NCBI GenBank assembly: GCA_963575745.1
Contig: CAUYUJ010004554.1
Coordinates: 22,501 to 50,000 of the forward strand
Length of the DNA: 27,500 bases
Origin: Prorocentrum cordatum
Lineage: Eukaryota > Sar > Dinophyceae > Prorocentrales > Prorocentraceae
Direction of reading: 5' to 3'
This document shows, one piece after another, positions 17,737-25,987 of the stretch (the first letter of the stretch is position 1; every line of letters begins with the position of its first letter). The position numbers and the translations under genes are program-made. Below the pieces are notes generated by a model. That model did no database searches and had not been told where the DNA came from. It worked only from the letters and a program-made list of their open reading frames with translations.

Positions 17737-17793
17737 GGGGCCAGCGCTCCTCTCGAGATCGACGGCGGCGCCGCCGACAGCGCCCTGCTGCAG
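17737..17793 (+). CDS. exon-like island with consensus splice sites
   Basis: Between CATCCTCGCCAG and CAG|GTGACC the frame reads GASAPLEIDGGAADSALLQ, 19 codons with mostly G/C third positions, phase 0 at both ends. It could follow the signal-peptide exon at 16707-16796 in phase. The - strand also offers an acceptor-like CACCTGCAG here, so orientation is not certain. Confidence 0.35.
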
Positions 17794-17864
17794 GTGACCC
17801 TCGCAGCGCGTAGCTCCGGCGCTGCTCGCCCTCCTTGCCCTGGTTTGTTGAAAGTCTTGCATCC

Positions 17865-18140
17865 GACGCGCCTGCCTCCCTACCTTCTCCCTCCCTTGCC
17901 TCGCTCTCCGCCGCCTGCTCCTCGCCCACTCCCTTTCATTCCTCCTCCCTCCTTCTCCTCCTCCTCCCTCCTCCTTCCTCCTCCCTCCTCCTTCCTCCTT
18001 CTTCCTCCTTCTTTCTCCTTGCTGCCCCTTCCTCCTCCTTCCTCCTTCCTCCTCCTCCTTCCTCCTCCGCATCTGCCTCCCCTCCCTCCTGCTGCTTCCC
18101 ATCCCACTCCGCCGCATTCTTCTCCGCCCCCTCCTCGTCC
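17865..18140. other. pyrimidine-rich tract
   Basis: CCTCCTCCTT repeats without coding content, intron- or spacer-like. The GGA-island-TCC arrangement around 17737-17793 gives the region strand-asymmetric flanks. Confidence 0.7.
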
Positions 18141-18605
18141 TCCCCGCGCACGCGCGGGGAAACAGTGGGGAGGGGGAGGTGGATTGTCACATCTCCTCTG
18201 TGAGCGAAGTGGGAGAGGAGGAGGGGAGGATGGTCAGTGGGAGGAGAAGTAGGCCATGAAGGAAGAGCAGACATCTGGACGATTGGAGTTGGTCGACATC
18301 TGGCCGATTTTTGAGCGCAACCTGGACGAAGGTTGGCCGAGCGTGTGAAGAGGGATGGTCGCAGTCTGGACGGAATCCGGTCGAGCTCACCTTCATGATA
18401 GGGCCGCGGACGTCCGCAGAGAGGCTTCCAGGAAGGCTCACCCACGAAGGGGCTCCCACCCCGCGCCCACGCCGTCGTTTTGCTGCCGCCTCACGGCCGG
18501 TTCGTCTCAGCGCTGGACCACGTGTGTTTGTTCGTTGCCCTCCCTTCCACAGAGCCGCTGGTGTCACACGGGTCGGGCGCTGATTCGAGAGCCTCTGCGC
18601 CATAA
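18141..18605. other. unassigned stretch
   Basis: Around 18265-18385 the word ATCTGGACGATTGG / GTCTGGACGGAATCCGG recurs three or four times in diverged form. Open frames occur on both strands, none recognised. Confidence 0.4.
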
Positions 18606-18941
18606 CTGTGCCACCTGCCACCGGCCTTCTGGCGAGCCCCAGCCCTTCGACTGCGTCTTGCAAGCCTCCAGGGTTTCGAGCGCTCTGAGTGCGAAGATCG
18701 GTCAGCGTGCGAATGCCGCTTCAGATTTTTCTTGGGTAATCCATGTCGGACGAGCGCCAGCGGGCTACGCGAACTCGAATTTTGCCAAATGCAAGAGAAA
18801 GCAGAGCGAGAGAAGTTGGCCGCAGAGAGGAAGAGGAGCACAGTCGAGTCTGATTTGGAGGTCGGCCCTGCCAAATCAAAGGTGCCTTTGTGCCTTGCGT
18901 ATCGTGTCTCATGTCCTCTGCATGCGTTGGACAGGGGCTGA
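18606..18941 (+). CDS. Cys-rich then coiled-coil frame without start codon
   Basis: Bounded by TAA (18603-18605) and a stop at 18939-18941, the frame encodes a Cys-rich part (SECEDRSACECRF, NPCR) followed by LRELEFCQMQEKAEREKLAA and ERKRSTVESDLEV, a strongly charged helical segment. It lacks an ATG. Codon bias is weaker than in the best islands. It lies just upstream of the CxxCG fragment at 19094. It may be an exon or a decayed gene. No family is recognised. Confidence 0.3.
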   Translation: MCHLPPAFWRAPALRLRLASLQGFERSECEDRSACECRFRFFLGNPCRTSASGLRELEFCQMQEKAEREKLAAERKRSTVESDLEVGPAKSKVPLCLAYRVSCPLHALDRG

Positions 18942-19093
18942 GCCCTCGGGCCGCTATCACTTATGACAGGCGCGTGTCCGGTGGGCGCCAGGACCGTTGC
19001 GGATGCGCGCGATCAGTCAGAGCGTTGCCTCCCCCTCCCCCCTCTTCACACCTCCTCCTACCTTGTCCGCCACAAAAGCGCATCTAATGGCCT

Positions 19094-19163
19094 TCGGCCC
19101 ATCCCGCCACCGTGCCAGGGTTGTGGGTCTGAAGCCCATTGGATGTTCAATGGGACCTCGTGA
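19094..19163 (+). pseudogene. fragment matching the start of the Cys-rich gene exon
   Basis: About 44 bases (CGGCCCATCCCGCCACCGTG and on) match 14094-14137 closely and encode RPIPPPCQGCGSEA against RPIPPPCLSCGSEA. The frame then ends at a TGA in 19161-19163. As at 14091, a CT-rich stretch lies upstream and a GCCTCTTGG array downstream. Confidence 0.6.
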
Positions 19164-19175
19164 AAGGCCCCTCGG

Positions 19176-19640
19176 GAGCCCATTGGAGGCCTCTTGCGGC
19201 CTCTTGGGGGCCTCTTGTGGGCCTCTTGGGGCCTCCTGGGCGCCTCTTGGGCCCTCCTGGGGGCCTCTCGGGGCGGAAGGCTCGGATTTTCGGTTCGTGT
19301 TTGGGCCTCTTTGGGGGCCATCTTCGGACCCTCTTGGGCCATCTTGGGCGCCTCTTGAGCCGTCTTGGAGCGCTTTTAGGCCGACTTGGGGCCCTCTTGC
19401 AGGCCGTCTTGGAGCGTCTGAAAAATTGAAAAAGGCGAGAACGCCAATATCTCTCAGGCACACGAAGGCAAATCCCTGATTTTTGCGTCTTGGTGCCCTC
19501 TTTGGAGGCCTCTTGGAGGCCTCTTGGGGCGTCTTGGAGGCTTCTTGGGCCATCTTGAGGCCACCCTGGGCGTCTTGGAACGATCTCTCGGCGACTCGGG
19601 GCCCTCTTGGACCGTCTTGGGGGCCTCGTGGTCCCCTTTG
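19176..19640. repeat. GCCTCTTGG/GTCTTGG array B
   Basis: Same plan as array A: block 1 (19176-~19412), spacer beginning GTCTGAAAAATTGAAAAAGG and ending CCTGATTTTTGC, then block 2 (~19485-19640). Confidence 0.85.
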
Positions 19641-19795
19641 GCCCGCCATGGACCTCCCTGGGCCCGCAGAGGTCAGGCGGGACGCCGCGGGGGAGCACCG
19701 AGGGCACGCGACGCGCCCCGCCAAGTTTGGCAGTTTGGGGCCCGCGCCCGTCGGGAACTCCTCAGGACTGAGAGCTGCAAGGGCTCCCTCGAGGG

Positions 19796-19937
19796 CGCGA
19801 AGTTATTCGCGCTTCGCGCTTCGCGGTCCTCGTTCCTTCTCCCCCTCCTCCTCGTCCTCCTATTCTCCCTTTGGGAGGGCGGCGCGAGAGCGCGAAGTTA
19901 TTCGCGCTTCGCGCTTCGCGCAGCGCGAAGCGCGAAG
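19796..19937. repeat. GCGCGAAG/CTTCGCGC palindrome cluster
   Basis: GCGAAGTTATTCGCGCTTCG occurs twice (~19797 and ~19892). The second copy runs into a perfect hairpin at 19907-19937 with 15-base arms (CTTCGCGCTTCGCGC) and a one-base loop. Confidence 0.9.
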
Positions 19938-20154
19938 TTGGGAGCCCTAGGAGCTGAGGCTCAGAGGATGAGGCAGAGGACCTGAGGACATGCCCACTCC
20001 GTGCCCAGAGGCACTGTGGCGGGTACACGGACACCCTCCAACGGGCAGTTCTTGGGCCTCGTGGAAGGGAGGGGGGGGTGTACACATCATCCTCGAGAGC
20101 CAGCGGCTATATACACCCCCACTCCCCCAAAGGAACATGCTAAGTTCGCTGGGG

Positions 20155-20375
20155 GTTGCCTGTGTATATGAGGCGTTCCAAAAACGGCCTGGCCTTCGAG
20201 GATCGAAGGAGTTGTCATCTCTTCCGCGGCGGAAGGGCGGCGGAAGGTCGGCGGAAGTATAACGAGGCCGCCTCCGCCGGCGGAAGCCCGCGGAAGGTTG
20301 GCGGACATAAAGGATGTGCCCCCCCAAGAGATCAAAACGTTTTTGGGTTCCGGGTTTCCGAAATCGACCATCCGT
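20155..20375. repeat. dispersed repeat C, copy 3 (possible intron)
   Basis: Matches 8312-8492 block by block: GGCGTTCCAAAAACGGCC, GAGGATCGAAGGAGTTG, CTTCCGCGGCGGAAG, GTGCCCCCCCAAGAGATCAA, TTTTTGGGTTCCGGG. A GT (~20160) near its left end and GCTGTCAG at 20413-20420 could bound an intron leading into the frame at 20421. Confidence 0.7.
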
Positions 20376-20420
20376 TTTCGTGGCGGGCTTCCAAGCCCCT
20401 CTTCTCATTGCCGCTGTCAG

Positions 20421-21030
20421 GCACTGGATCTGTGTCGGGCCTGTCCCTCTACAGGGGGAATCTTCAAAAGTAGTTTAAAAAAATAGTCCGGGGACTATGT
20501 TTTGCGTATTTCCTGGACTCTTTTGGAGTCTTTTTCTGAAGATCTGTCATGTTTCGTCGAAGATCCCCCCTGTAGGGGGACACGCCCGACTTCACACTGG
20601 ATGGGAGTTCCAGTTTCTATTCGCCCCGTCGCCGCCCTCTGGGCGCCCTCTGGGCCGGCCGTGGGCTCGGACGCTGCGGTTTGCCACGCTCGCCGCACCG
20701 CGGCAGCCCGGGTGCTGCACGGCGGGGTGCGCACCACGTGGCGCACGATGGGGGCCCTCCGCGTGCCGAGGAGTGTCGAGGCTCGTTCCCCCCTCCGCGG
20801 CGGTCCCTCCGCGGGGATCCCTCCGCGGGGATCCCTCCGCGGGAGGAACAAGCCCTGGACACCTTCCAGCCGTCGAGGGGGAGCCTCCTCGACGGCTGCG
20901 GGGCCGAAAGATAGGCACCGCGTCGAGCGCAGCACACTCTCTGCGGCACGCTGTCCCAGCACCGAGCATCTGTCACGTCTGGGGGTGCCAGTCGCTCACC
21001 GTTCGGGCGCCACGCTGGCAGACATGTTCA
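20421..21030 (+). CDS. exon-like frame carrying a TIR element near its 5' edge
   Basis: After CTCATTGCCGCTGTCAG (ends 20420) comes GCACTGGAT, then the TIR element, then CACTGGATGGG and a long frame: HWMGVPVSIRPVAALWAPSG, then PAVGSDAAVCHARRTAAARV and LHGGVRTTWRTMGALRVPRS. Third positions are mostly G/C. A 14-bp minisatellite follows (20803-20846). The frame runs on to ~21030, where CT-rich DNA starts. No domain is recognised. The element probably disrupted or modified the start of this exon. Confidence 0.35.
20430..20594. mobile_element. TIR element family 1, copy 2 (165 bp)
   Basis: Ends contain GTCGGGCCTGTCCCTCTACA (left) and, reverse-complemented, GTCGGGCGTGTCCCCCTACA (right). Perfect 8-bp flanking repeats CACTGGAT at 20422-20429 and 20595-20602. 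The core has ATAGTCCGGGGACTAT, echoing the core palindrome of copy 1. No coding capacity. Confidence 0.9.
20803..20846. repeat. 14-bp minisatellite, ~3 copies
   Basis: GGGGATCCCTCCGC repeated head to tail, the first unit variant. In the surrounding frame it would add Gly/Pro/Arg-rich residues. Confidence 0.85.
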
Positions 21031-21322
21031 TTCCTCCTCTCCCATACCGCTTCCTCTGTCCTGCTGGCCCCTCCCGCTTCCTTCTCTTCTTGCTCGCCCA
21101 TGTCTTTCTTCACGTCTGCTCAATCCCTCCAGCTCCAGCCACGGCTCCTGACCCAGATCCTCAACCCGTGTCCCCTCGTCTCCGTCCCCCTCTCGTCGTT
21201 CCTCGTCGTATGTTTCTGTGTGATGTTTTCCCTCCCCCCTCTCTCGCTCCCTCTCTCTCTCTCTCTCTACTTTTCTGTTCCTTCTCCTCTCTCCCTGCCC
21301 TCCCCCCCCCTCCCGCCGACAG
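21031..21322. other. pyrimidine tract ending in an acceptor-like site
   Basis: CT-rich, including a CT dinucleotide run at ~21239-21268, ending CCTCCCGCCGACAG at 21322. It reads as the 3' end of an intron. Confidence 0.45.
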
Positions 21323-21420
21323 GTGAGTGCCTCTTCGGACGAGGTCGTCCAGGACGGAGATCTTACCTCTTGGCCGAGGCGGAGGAGGAGTAAGAGGATG
21401 GGGACGGAAGGAAGACGATG
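21323..21420 (+). CDS. exon-like island after acceptor
   Basis: From 21323 the frame reads VSASSDEVVQDGDLTSWPRR then RRSKRMGTEGRR and a TGA. An alternative frame ends GRRSYLLAEAEEE and a TAA. The first bases (GTGAGT) also resemble a donor, so acceptor and donor abut here. Coding status and frame are uncertain. Confidence 0.25.
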
Positions 21421-21764
21421 AGTTGGAGCAGGAGGAGGAGGAGGACTACAGTGAGCCGACTTAGAATTATGTAACGCTGATGAAGCACACGCCCTCCCGT
21501 CCCAAGCCCCTCCTGGTTAGTTCACATCAGGTTCACTTCCCTTGGCAGCTCACATCAGGGCCACTTCCCGCTACGGACAGCGCCACCTTGAAAGGCCACC
21601 ACCGCCCGTGGGCCTGTCATTCAGGCGGATGCCCGCGTGCTGAAAAGCAGCCGCCTGCTTGCATGTGATGTTGCCGAGTGCAATCACGTAGGATCATGAA
21701 GGTCAAGTCATATGTCAGCCGTCACAGTACCGTTTTGAACCATGAGCCGGCATCCATCTTCTTA
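21421..21764. other. no gene seen
   Basis: Unique sequence with CACATCAGG words near 21524 and 21551. No supported frame. Confidence 0.5.
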
Positions 21765-21960
21765 GTTGCCTCCCTACGCCCGTTTGGATACGCAGCACCA
21801 TTCGTGCTCAAAACGTCCGCGTCAATACGTTGCGCGTTGGCTCAACGTGTTGGCTCATTTTTTTGTGAACGTATCGCGTCAGACTTACGTTTTCAGTCTA
21901 CCTGCTGAGCCCCGTATCAATGCGCCACGTGTTGCGTTATGCGTGCCGAGGCAGCTGAGT
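21765..21960. repeat. dispersed repeat A, copy 2
   Basis: Starts near CTTAGTTGCCTCCCTACGCC and contains GTGAACGTATCGCGTCAGAC and GAGCCCCGTA blocks equivalent to those at 3126-3310 and 22502-22690. Its left edge is also uninterrupted. Confidence 0.65.
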
Positions 21961-22329
21961 CCATCATCCATCCTTGCAAATTATAGGACTTTCAGCTTCT
22001 GGCAGTGCTCCGGAAAGCCTCAAGCGACAGCCCCAGTTCGAACAGGAACCACCTTCGCCGGTGCAACCGTGACACGGTCGCCACATTTGTGGCAGGAGTG
22101 CAGCGGGAGTTTCAATCGAGAGCACCCAGTGTGAGAACGAGTCGTTCTTCCGTGTAGATACATGTCGGCGGCGAGCCAGGGGGAGGGGGGGAAGTGAGAA
22201 GGAGAATGCCTTCCCACAATGGCTCGGAAGCCCCCCGGCCTTCGGAGAAGTTGGCAGAGGCCTCCCCGAAGAGGCAAAACGCTTCTCGGAAGACGCGAGG
22301 GCTTCTGAGAAGGCCTTCTCCCTCTCACC
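21961..22329. other. no gene; GAAGGCC/TCTCGGAAG words
   Basis: Degenerate GAGAAGG/CCTTCTC and CTCGGAAG words from ~22190, ending in the perfect 14-base palindrome GAGAAGGCCTTCTC (~22308-22321). Related words occur at ~7785-7900 and ~25404-25440. Confidence 0.5.
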
Positions 22330-22336
22330 TTAGCTG

Positions 22337-22501
22337 ACTACCTACCAGACCACCCCAACCCAACCCGACGACCCGAATTTCGGGTTGGGGGGGGTAAGGG
22401 TTCCATACGTGTTTTTTCGATGTTTCCCGAACCCCCCCCACTGGAAATCGAGGGTAAATCTGAGCCTTCGGGTTGGGTTGGGGTGGTTTGGTAGGTGGTG
22501 A
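22337..22501. mobile_element. TIR element with 7-bp target duplication (165 bp)
   Basis: Left TACCTACCAGACCACCCCAA continuing CCCAACCCGA pairs with the right end, whose reverse complement reads CACCTACCAAACCACCCCAA continuing CCCAACCCGA. TTAGCTG flanks both sides (22330-22336, 22502-22508). The core includes GACCCGAATTTCGGGTT, an internal hairpin. No coding capacity. It sits exactly at the start of dispersed repeat A. Confidence 0.9.
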
Positions 22502-22690
22502 TTAGCTGCCCCAATACGCCCGTGCTGAAGCGCAGCACGTGCCGTGTGCAATACGTCCGTGTCAACACGCCGCGTGCTGGCTCGGCACGTGCTGGTCCAA
22601 GTTTTGGCGAACGCATCGCCCCAGACCCGTGCCTTCAATCTGCGTGTGGAGCTCCGTGCTCAGCACGCTGCGGGTTGCCCGTTGCGTGTC
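22502..22690. repeat. dispersed repeat A, copy 3 (interrupted by TIR element)
   Basis: TTAGCTGCCCCAATACGCCC, TTTTGGCGAACGCATCGCCC and GTGTGGAGCTCCGTGC blocks match copies 1 and 2. Confidence 0.75.
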
Positions 22691-22924
22691 GGGGCGGCCA
22701 AGCTTCTCACTTCTCCCCCTCGCTCGCCGTCGGACGTGCTGCAAGCCTCCCGCACGAAAGCGCGTGCCCCCCGGGCGAGGGCCACGGTCTGAAGCGCACG
22801 CACGCCCTCCAGCCGCGCAGCGGCTGGCAGCGTGGCAGGACGAGGGCGCAGGGCGCCTCGGCGGGAGCAGGGCGCCCGGGAGCGGCCCGACCGCCATGCG
22901 CGCAGTCGTCGCAGGCTGTGCGGG
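22691..22924. other. GC-rich unassigned
   Basis: Short open frames on both strands, none recognised. Confidence 0.4.
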
Positions 22925-23150
22925 CTTCCACCGATGTTCCCTCTCTGCTCCTCCGCCTCCTCCTCTGCCCCCCCGCTCCTCTGCCCTCATCTCTGTGCTT
23001 CCTCCCTCCCCCCCCCCCTCTCCCTCTCTGCTTCTCCATCTCGTCCCTCCCTCCCCCTTTCTCCTGACGGGCAGGCTCTGGCTAGAGGGGGATGGCGTTG
23101 TCTAGACGTGGAGCTTGTTTTCGACAGCAGTTCCCGGTGGATGCTGGCCG
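22925..23150. repeat. pyrimidine/acceptor repeat D, copy 1
   Basis: CT-rich tract ending CCCTTTCTCCTGACGGGCAG then GCTCTGGCTAGAGGGGGATG and CAGCAGTTCCCGGTGGATG. It matches 24290-24541 over the CT tract's 3' end and about 80 bases beyond. Confidence 0.7.
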
Positions 23151-24289
23151 TTCAGACGAGAGCATGCGGCGCAAAACCGAGAGCCGCATTATCAGAACAA
23201 CCATACCCCCTTGTTTCATACATGTGATTCTTGGAAGTCTCGAGCTGCGCTATCGCAACCTTCGGGGACGTCTCTGACGACACTCCCGGCGTGCACTGCC
23301 GACACGTCCGTAGGCTGGCGAGGAGGAGCTAACCGTAAGGAAGCAGGGTGAACACGGAGGAACATTCAGCGGCTGCGCGCATGGAGGGGGACGCATGTTT
23401 CAAACACGTGGCGATCGCCCAGATTTTGATTGGCCCCAGAAATCACCAGCCCCGAAGTGACCAACAGCTGCACGAATGTTGCGCGATTCCTGTTCAACAT
23501 CGTGGTTTCCTTAGGTCCTCTTACGTTGCATGGCTTCGCGGCTCCGACAGCGCGAAGTCATCCGTTTTCGGAGGATGGCTTTCGCGTAAGTTTCTTCCCG
23601 CAAGCAGCTTATATTTGGCCCTGACATGTTGCAGATCCTAAGCTGTGTAAGGATGGAGTACGTACCTGGTGGTAAAACCAGCCTCCGAGATAAGTTTCAA
23701 GAACTAGATACCTCCTCCTCCTTGTCCTCGTCCTTCCCACTTTCTCTATCTCACCCATGCCTCCGTGGTGTGTGGTACGCGCCGCGCGAACGCCACTGTG
23801 AGGCTCACCACACATGCCTGGACACATTGGCAGTCTCTCTCCACGGACTGCGGGCCTGATTTCCTCTCTTGCTCTCGGGCTGCGTTTCTTAGAATAAAAT
23901 CACAATAACTAGCTACGGTCCAGCTTGATCCCTACAGCATGTGTACGACTGGGTGAGTGCGCTTTCCAGACATAGTTTTTCTGTTCATGGAGGGTGTACG
24001 TGTCCTGAGCACCTCGATCAGGCATACAACGGAGGGTAATTCTATCCCAACTCGCTATGGTTTCAACGTCAGGCGGCTGTGCAATCACACTCATGCCGAT
24101 GCTCGTTTCAAAACGCATGCATGGATGGCCGCACCGTGCATGCTTGCAGGACCCTCTCCTTTCCAGTAGGCACTCGCCCAATTGCAAGGGCGCGTATTCT
24201 TGCATCCAGTCACGCAGAAAGATCTCGGGCAGGGAGCGTGTACTGCAGCATCAGAGGAACGTGTTGGTTCCATTGTGATACTCACTCCA
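23151..24289. other. moderate-GC stretch without supported gene
   Basis: About 1.1 kb of unique-looking sequence. Open frames are short (under 100 codons), on both strands, without recognised motifs or third-position bias. A CT-rich patch lies at ~23711-23760. Confidence 0.5.
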
Positions 24290-24541
24290 CTTCCCTCTAT
24301 CTCTCCTTCCTCCCCCTCATCTGCCCTCTACTTATTTTCCTTTCATCAGCTCATCTGCTTCCTCTTCTGTCCCCACTCCTCTCCTCTCACCTATTTACTT
24401 CCTTCTTCCCCCTCCTCCTCTTCTCTCTTTCTCCATCTCTTCCCTCCCTCCCCCTTTCTCCTGACCGGTAGGCTCCAGCTAGAGGGGTATGGCGTCGTGT
24501 GGTGGCGTTTGTTTCCGGCAGCAGTTCCGGGTGGATGATGC
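24290..24541. repeat. pyrimidine/acceptor repeat D, copy 2
   Basis: CT-rich tract ending CCCTTTCTCCTGACCGGTAG then GCTCCAGCTAGAGGGGTATG and CAGCAGTTCCGGGTGGATG. In both copies the frame after the acceptor reads LxLEGxGVV. Confidence 0.7.
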
Positions 24542-24724
24542 TGTGTCAAAGAAGGCCCCCAGGCAAGATTGCCGGAAAAGATAACCTCTCGGCTTCCCGC
24601 AATAGGGACTAGCCACCCCTGAGGCCGCGCAAGCCAACAGAATTCTCTCCTCTCCGCCCCACCCTCCATCCGTCCTTCCTCCTTCACCTCCTCCTCTTCC
24701 CCATGGCCCCCCCCGCCATCCGCA

Positions 24725-24784
24725 GGACAAGAAGGCCACGCGGAGGAAGTCCGAGGGTGGCCTCGAGTACGACACCGTCTCCGA
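24725..24784 (+). CDS. exon-like island with strong codon bias
   Basis: After a CT-rich tract and CCATCCGCAG (ends 24724) the frame reads DKKATRRKSEGGLEYDTVSE. All but one of the third positions (GGT) are G or C, and the composition is charged and soluble-protein-like. GATTGCC or GCCCGCG just after could be GA/GC-type donors. It is one of the clearest exon candidates. No domain is identified. An ATG at 24703 gives an alternative, poorer frame. Confidence 0.4.
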
Positions 24785-25060
24785 GGATTGCCCGCGACGT
24801 TGCCGCCGTCGTCGTCGTGCGTGTAGTTTCGTTGACATCGGTCGTCCGCCTCCTTCCTTGGTCGTCGTCGGTCATCGGTCGCATGCAGTCGTCGCTGGTC
24901 TTCGGTCGCATGCAGTCGTCGCCAGGCGTCATCGCCGTCGTCGCCCCCCTTTTGTTGTCGTCGGCAAATCGGCTGTCATCGCCGTCTGCGGCGGTCGACG
25001 TTGCCAGCCGTCTGTCGTTGGCCGTCGACGTGGTCGGACGTGGTGGAGGGGGCGGAATAG
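24785..25060. repeat. GTC-rich stretch with a 27-bp tandem pair
   Basis: Degenerate GTC repeat. Units 24871-24897 and 24898-24924 share TCGGTCGCATGCAGTCGTCG. Confidence 0.75.
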
Positions 25061-25449
25061 CCCTCCTGAGGGCTACACGCAAGAGTGATCTTTCGCCGGT
25101 GTGACCTCTGGTGCGGGTACACAAGGTCCTCAGGTGATTGAGCGCGATGCGAAGGCAGCGTCCTGCGTGCTCGCGTTTGGCCTCCCCGCGGCCCCCCGAG
25201 AGGCGCGCACCAAAGGCCACTCTTGCCCAGGATTGTTCTTGTGTGTAGCCGATTGTCGATCTGACGTTCCTCGTGCTTTCTCGTGGACAAGGCAAAGGAT
25301 GAGGTGGAGGGGGCGGGTGGGGAGGAGAGAGGGATGGCGGCCTGTGTGTGCCTGGGGCTTGCCCAATCACGAGAGGGATGGCTCGGCGGCGAGCCCGTGG
25401 GGGGAAGTGAGAAGCAGAAGGCCTTCTCAGGAGGCTGGGGAGTTGCCAG
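25061..25449. other. unassigned stretch
   Basis: A + frame from 25283 (MDKAKDEVEGAGGEERGMAA) looks mildly coding for ~40 codons, then enters GAAGGCC words and the CTC tract. Overlapping - frames are also open. No gene is asserted. Confidence 0.3.
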
Positions 25450-25556
25450 GCCTCCTCCTCCTCCTCCTCCTCCTCCTCCCCCCTCCGCATTCCCCTTTTC
25501 CCCCTCCTCCTCCTCCTCCTTCTCCTCCTCCTCCTCCTCCTCCTCCTCCTCCTCCG
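25450..25556. repeat. (CTC)n tract
   Basis: Two CTC runs separated by CCCCTCCGCATTCCCCTTTT. Confidence 0.95.
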
Positions 25557-25601
25557 CGCGTGCGCTCGCCCCAGGAATGTCTCTGCCTGCGTCCGTGGGC
25601 C

Positions 25602-25790
25602 CCCAACGAGCCGGGTGCTCCCCGATTCCCCCCCCCCCCGGGGCTGTGCGTGCGGCGCGTGCACCTCGCAGTGTCGGCGTGGGCTTCGGCAGGGGCGAGA
25701 AGCCTTTGGAGGGGAGCAGTTCCCAACGAGCCGGGTGCTCCCCGATTCCCCCCCCGGGGCTGTGCGTGCGGTGTGCGTGTGCGTGTGCGT

Positions 25791-25827
<37 letters not shown>

Positions 25828-25891
25828 CACATCGCAGTGTCGGCGTGGGCCCCGGCCGGCAGGGGCGAGGGGCCTTTGGAGGGGAGCAGTT
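25602..25891. repeat. 120-bp tandem duplication with GT expansion in copy 2
   Basis: Copy 1 (25602-25721) and copy 2 (25722-25891) both start CCCAACGAGCCGGGTGCTCC and end with CCTTTGGAGGGGAGCAGTT. Copy 2 is ~50 bases longer because of a GTGTGC/GT tract (~25771-25826) where copy 1 has only GTGCGTGCGGCGCGTGC. Confidence 0.9.
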
Positions 25892-25987
25892 TTGGGGACA
25901 AAAACAAAAACGTGTACGGGGGGGGCCGCGGTCCTCGCCGTGGCACGGAACACGGGCGGTGTCCTCGCCGTAGCGTGGGGTGTGTGG

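Noticed and set aside
20592-20976. Four - strand frames over the 20.6-21.0 kb region
   Set aside because: The + frame has better third-position bias and an upstream acceptor, so the - frames are taken as shadows.
21476-21500. CTGATGAAG resembling a hammerhead ribozyme core
   Set aside because: No matching GAAAC box or stems of the right geometry nearby.
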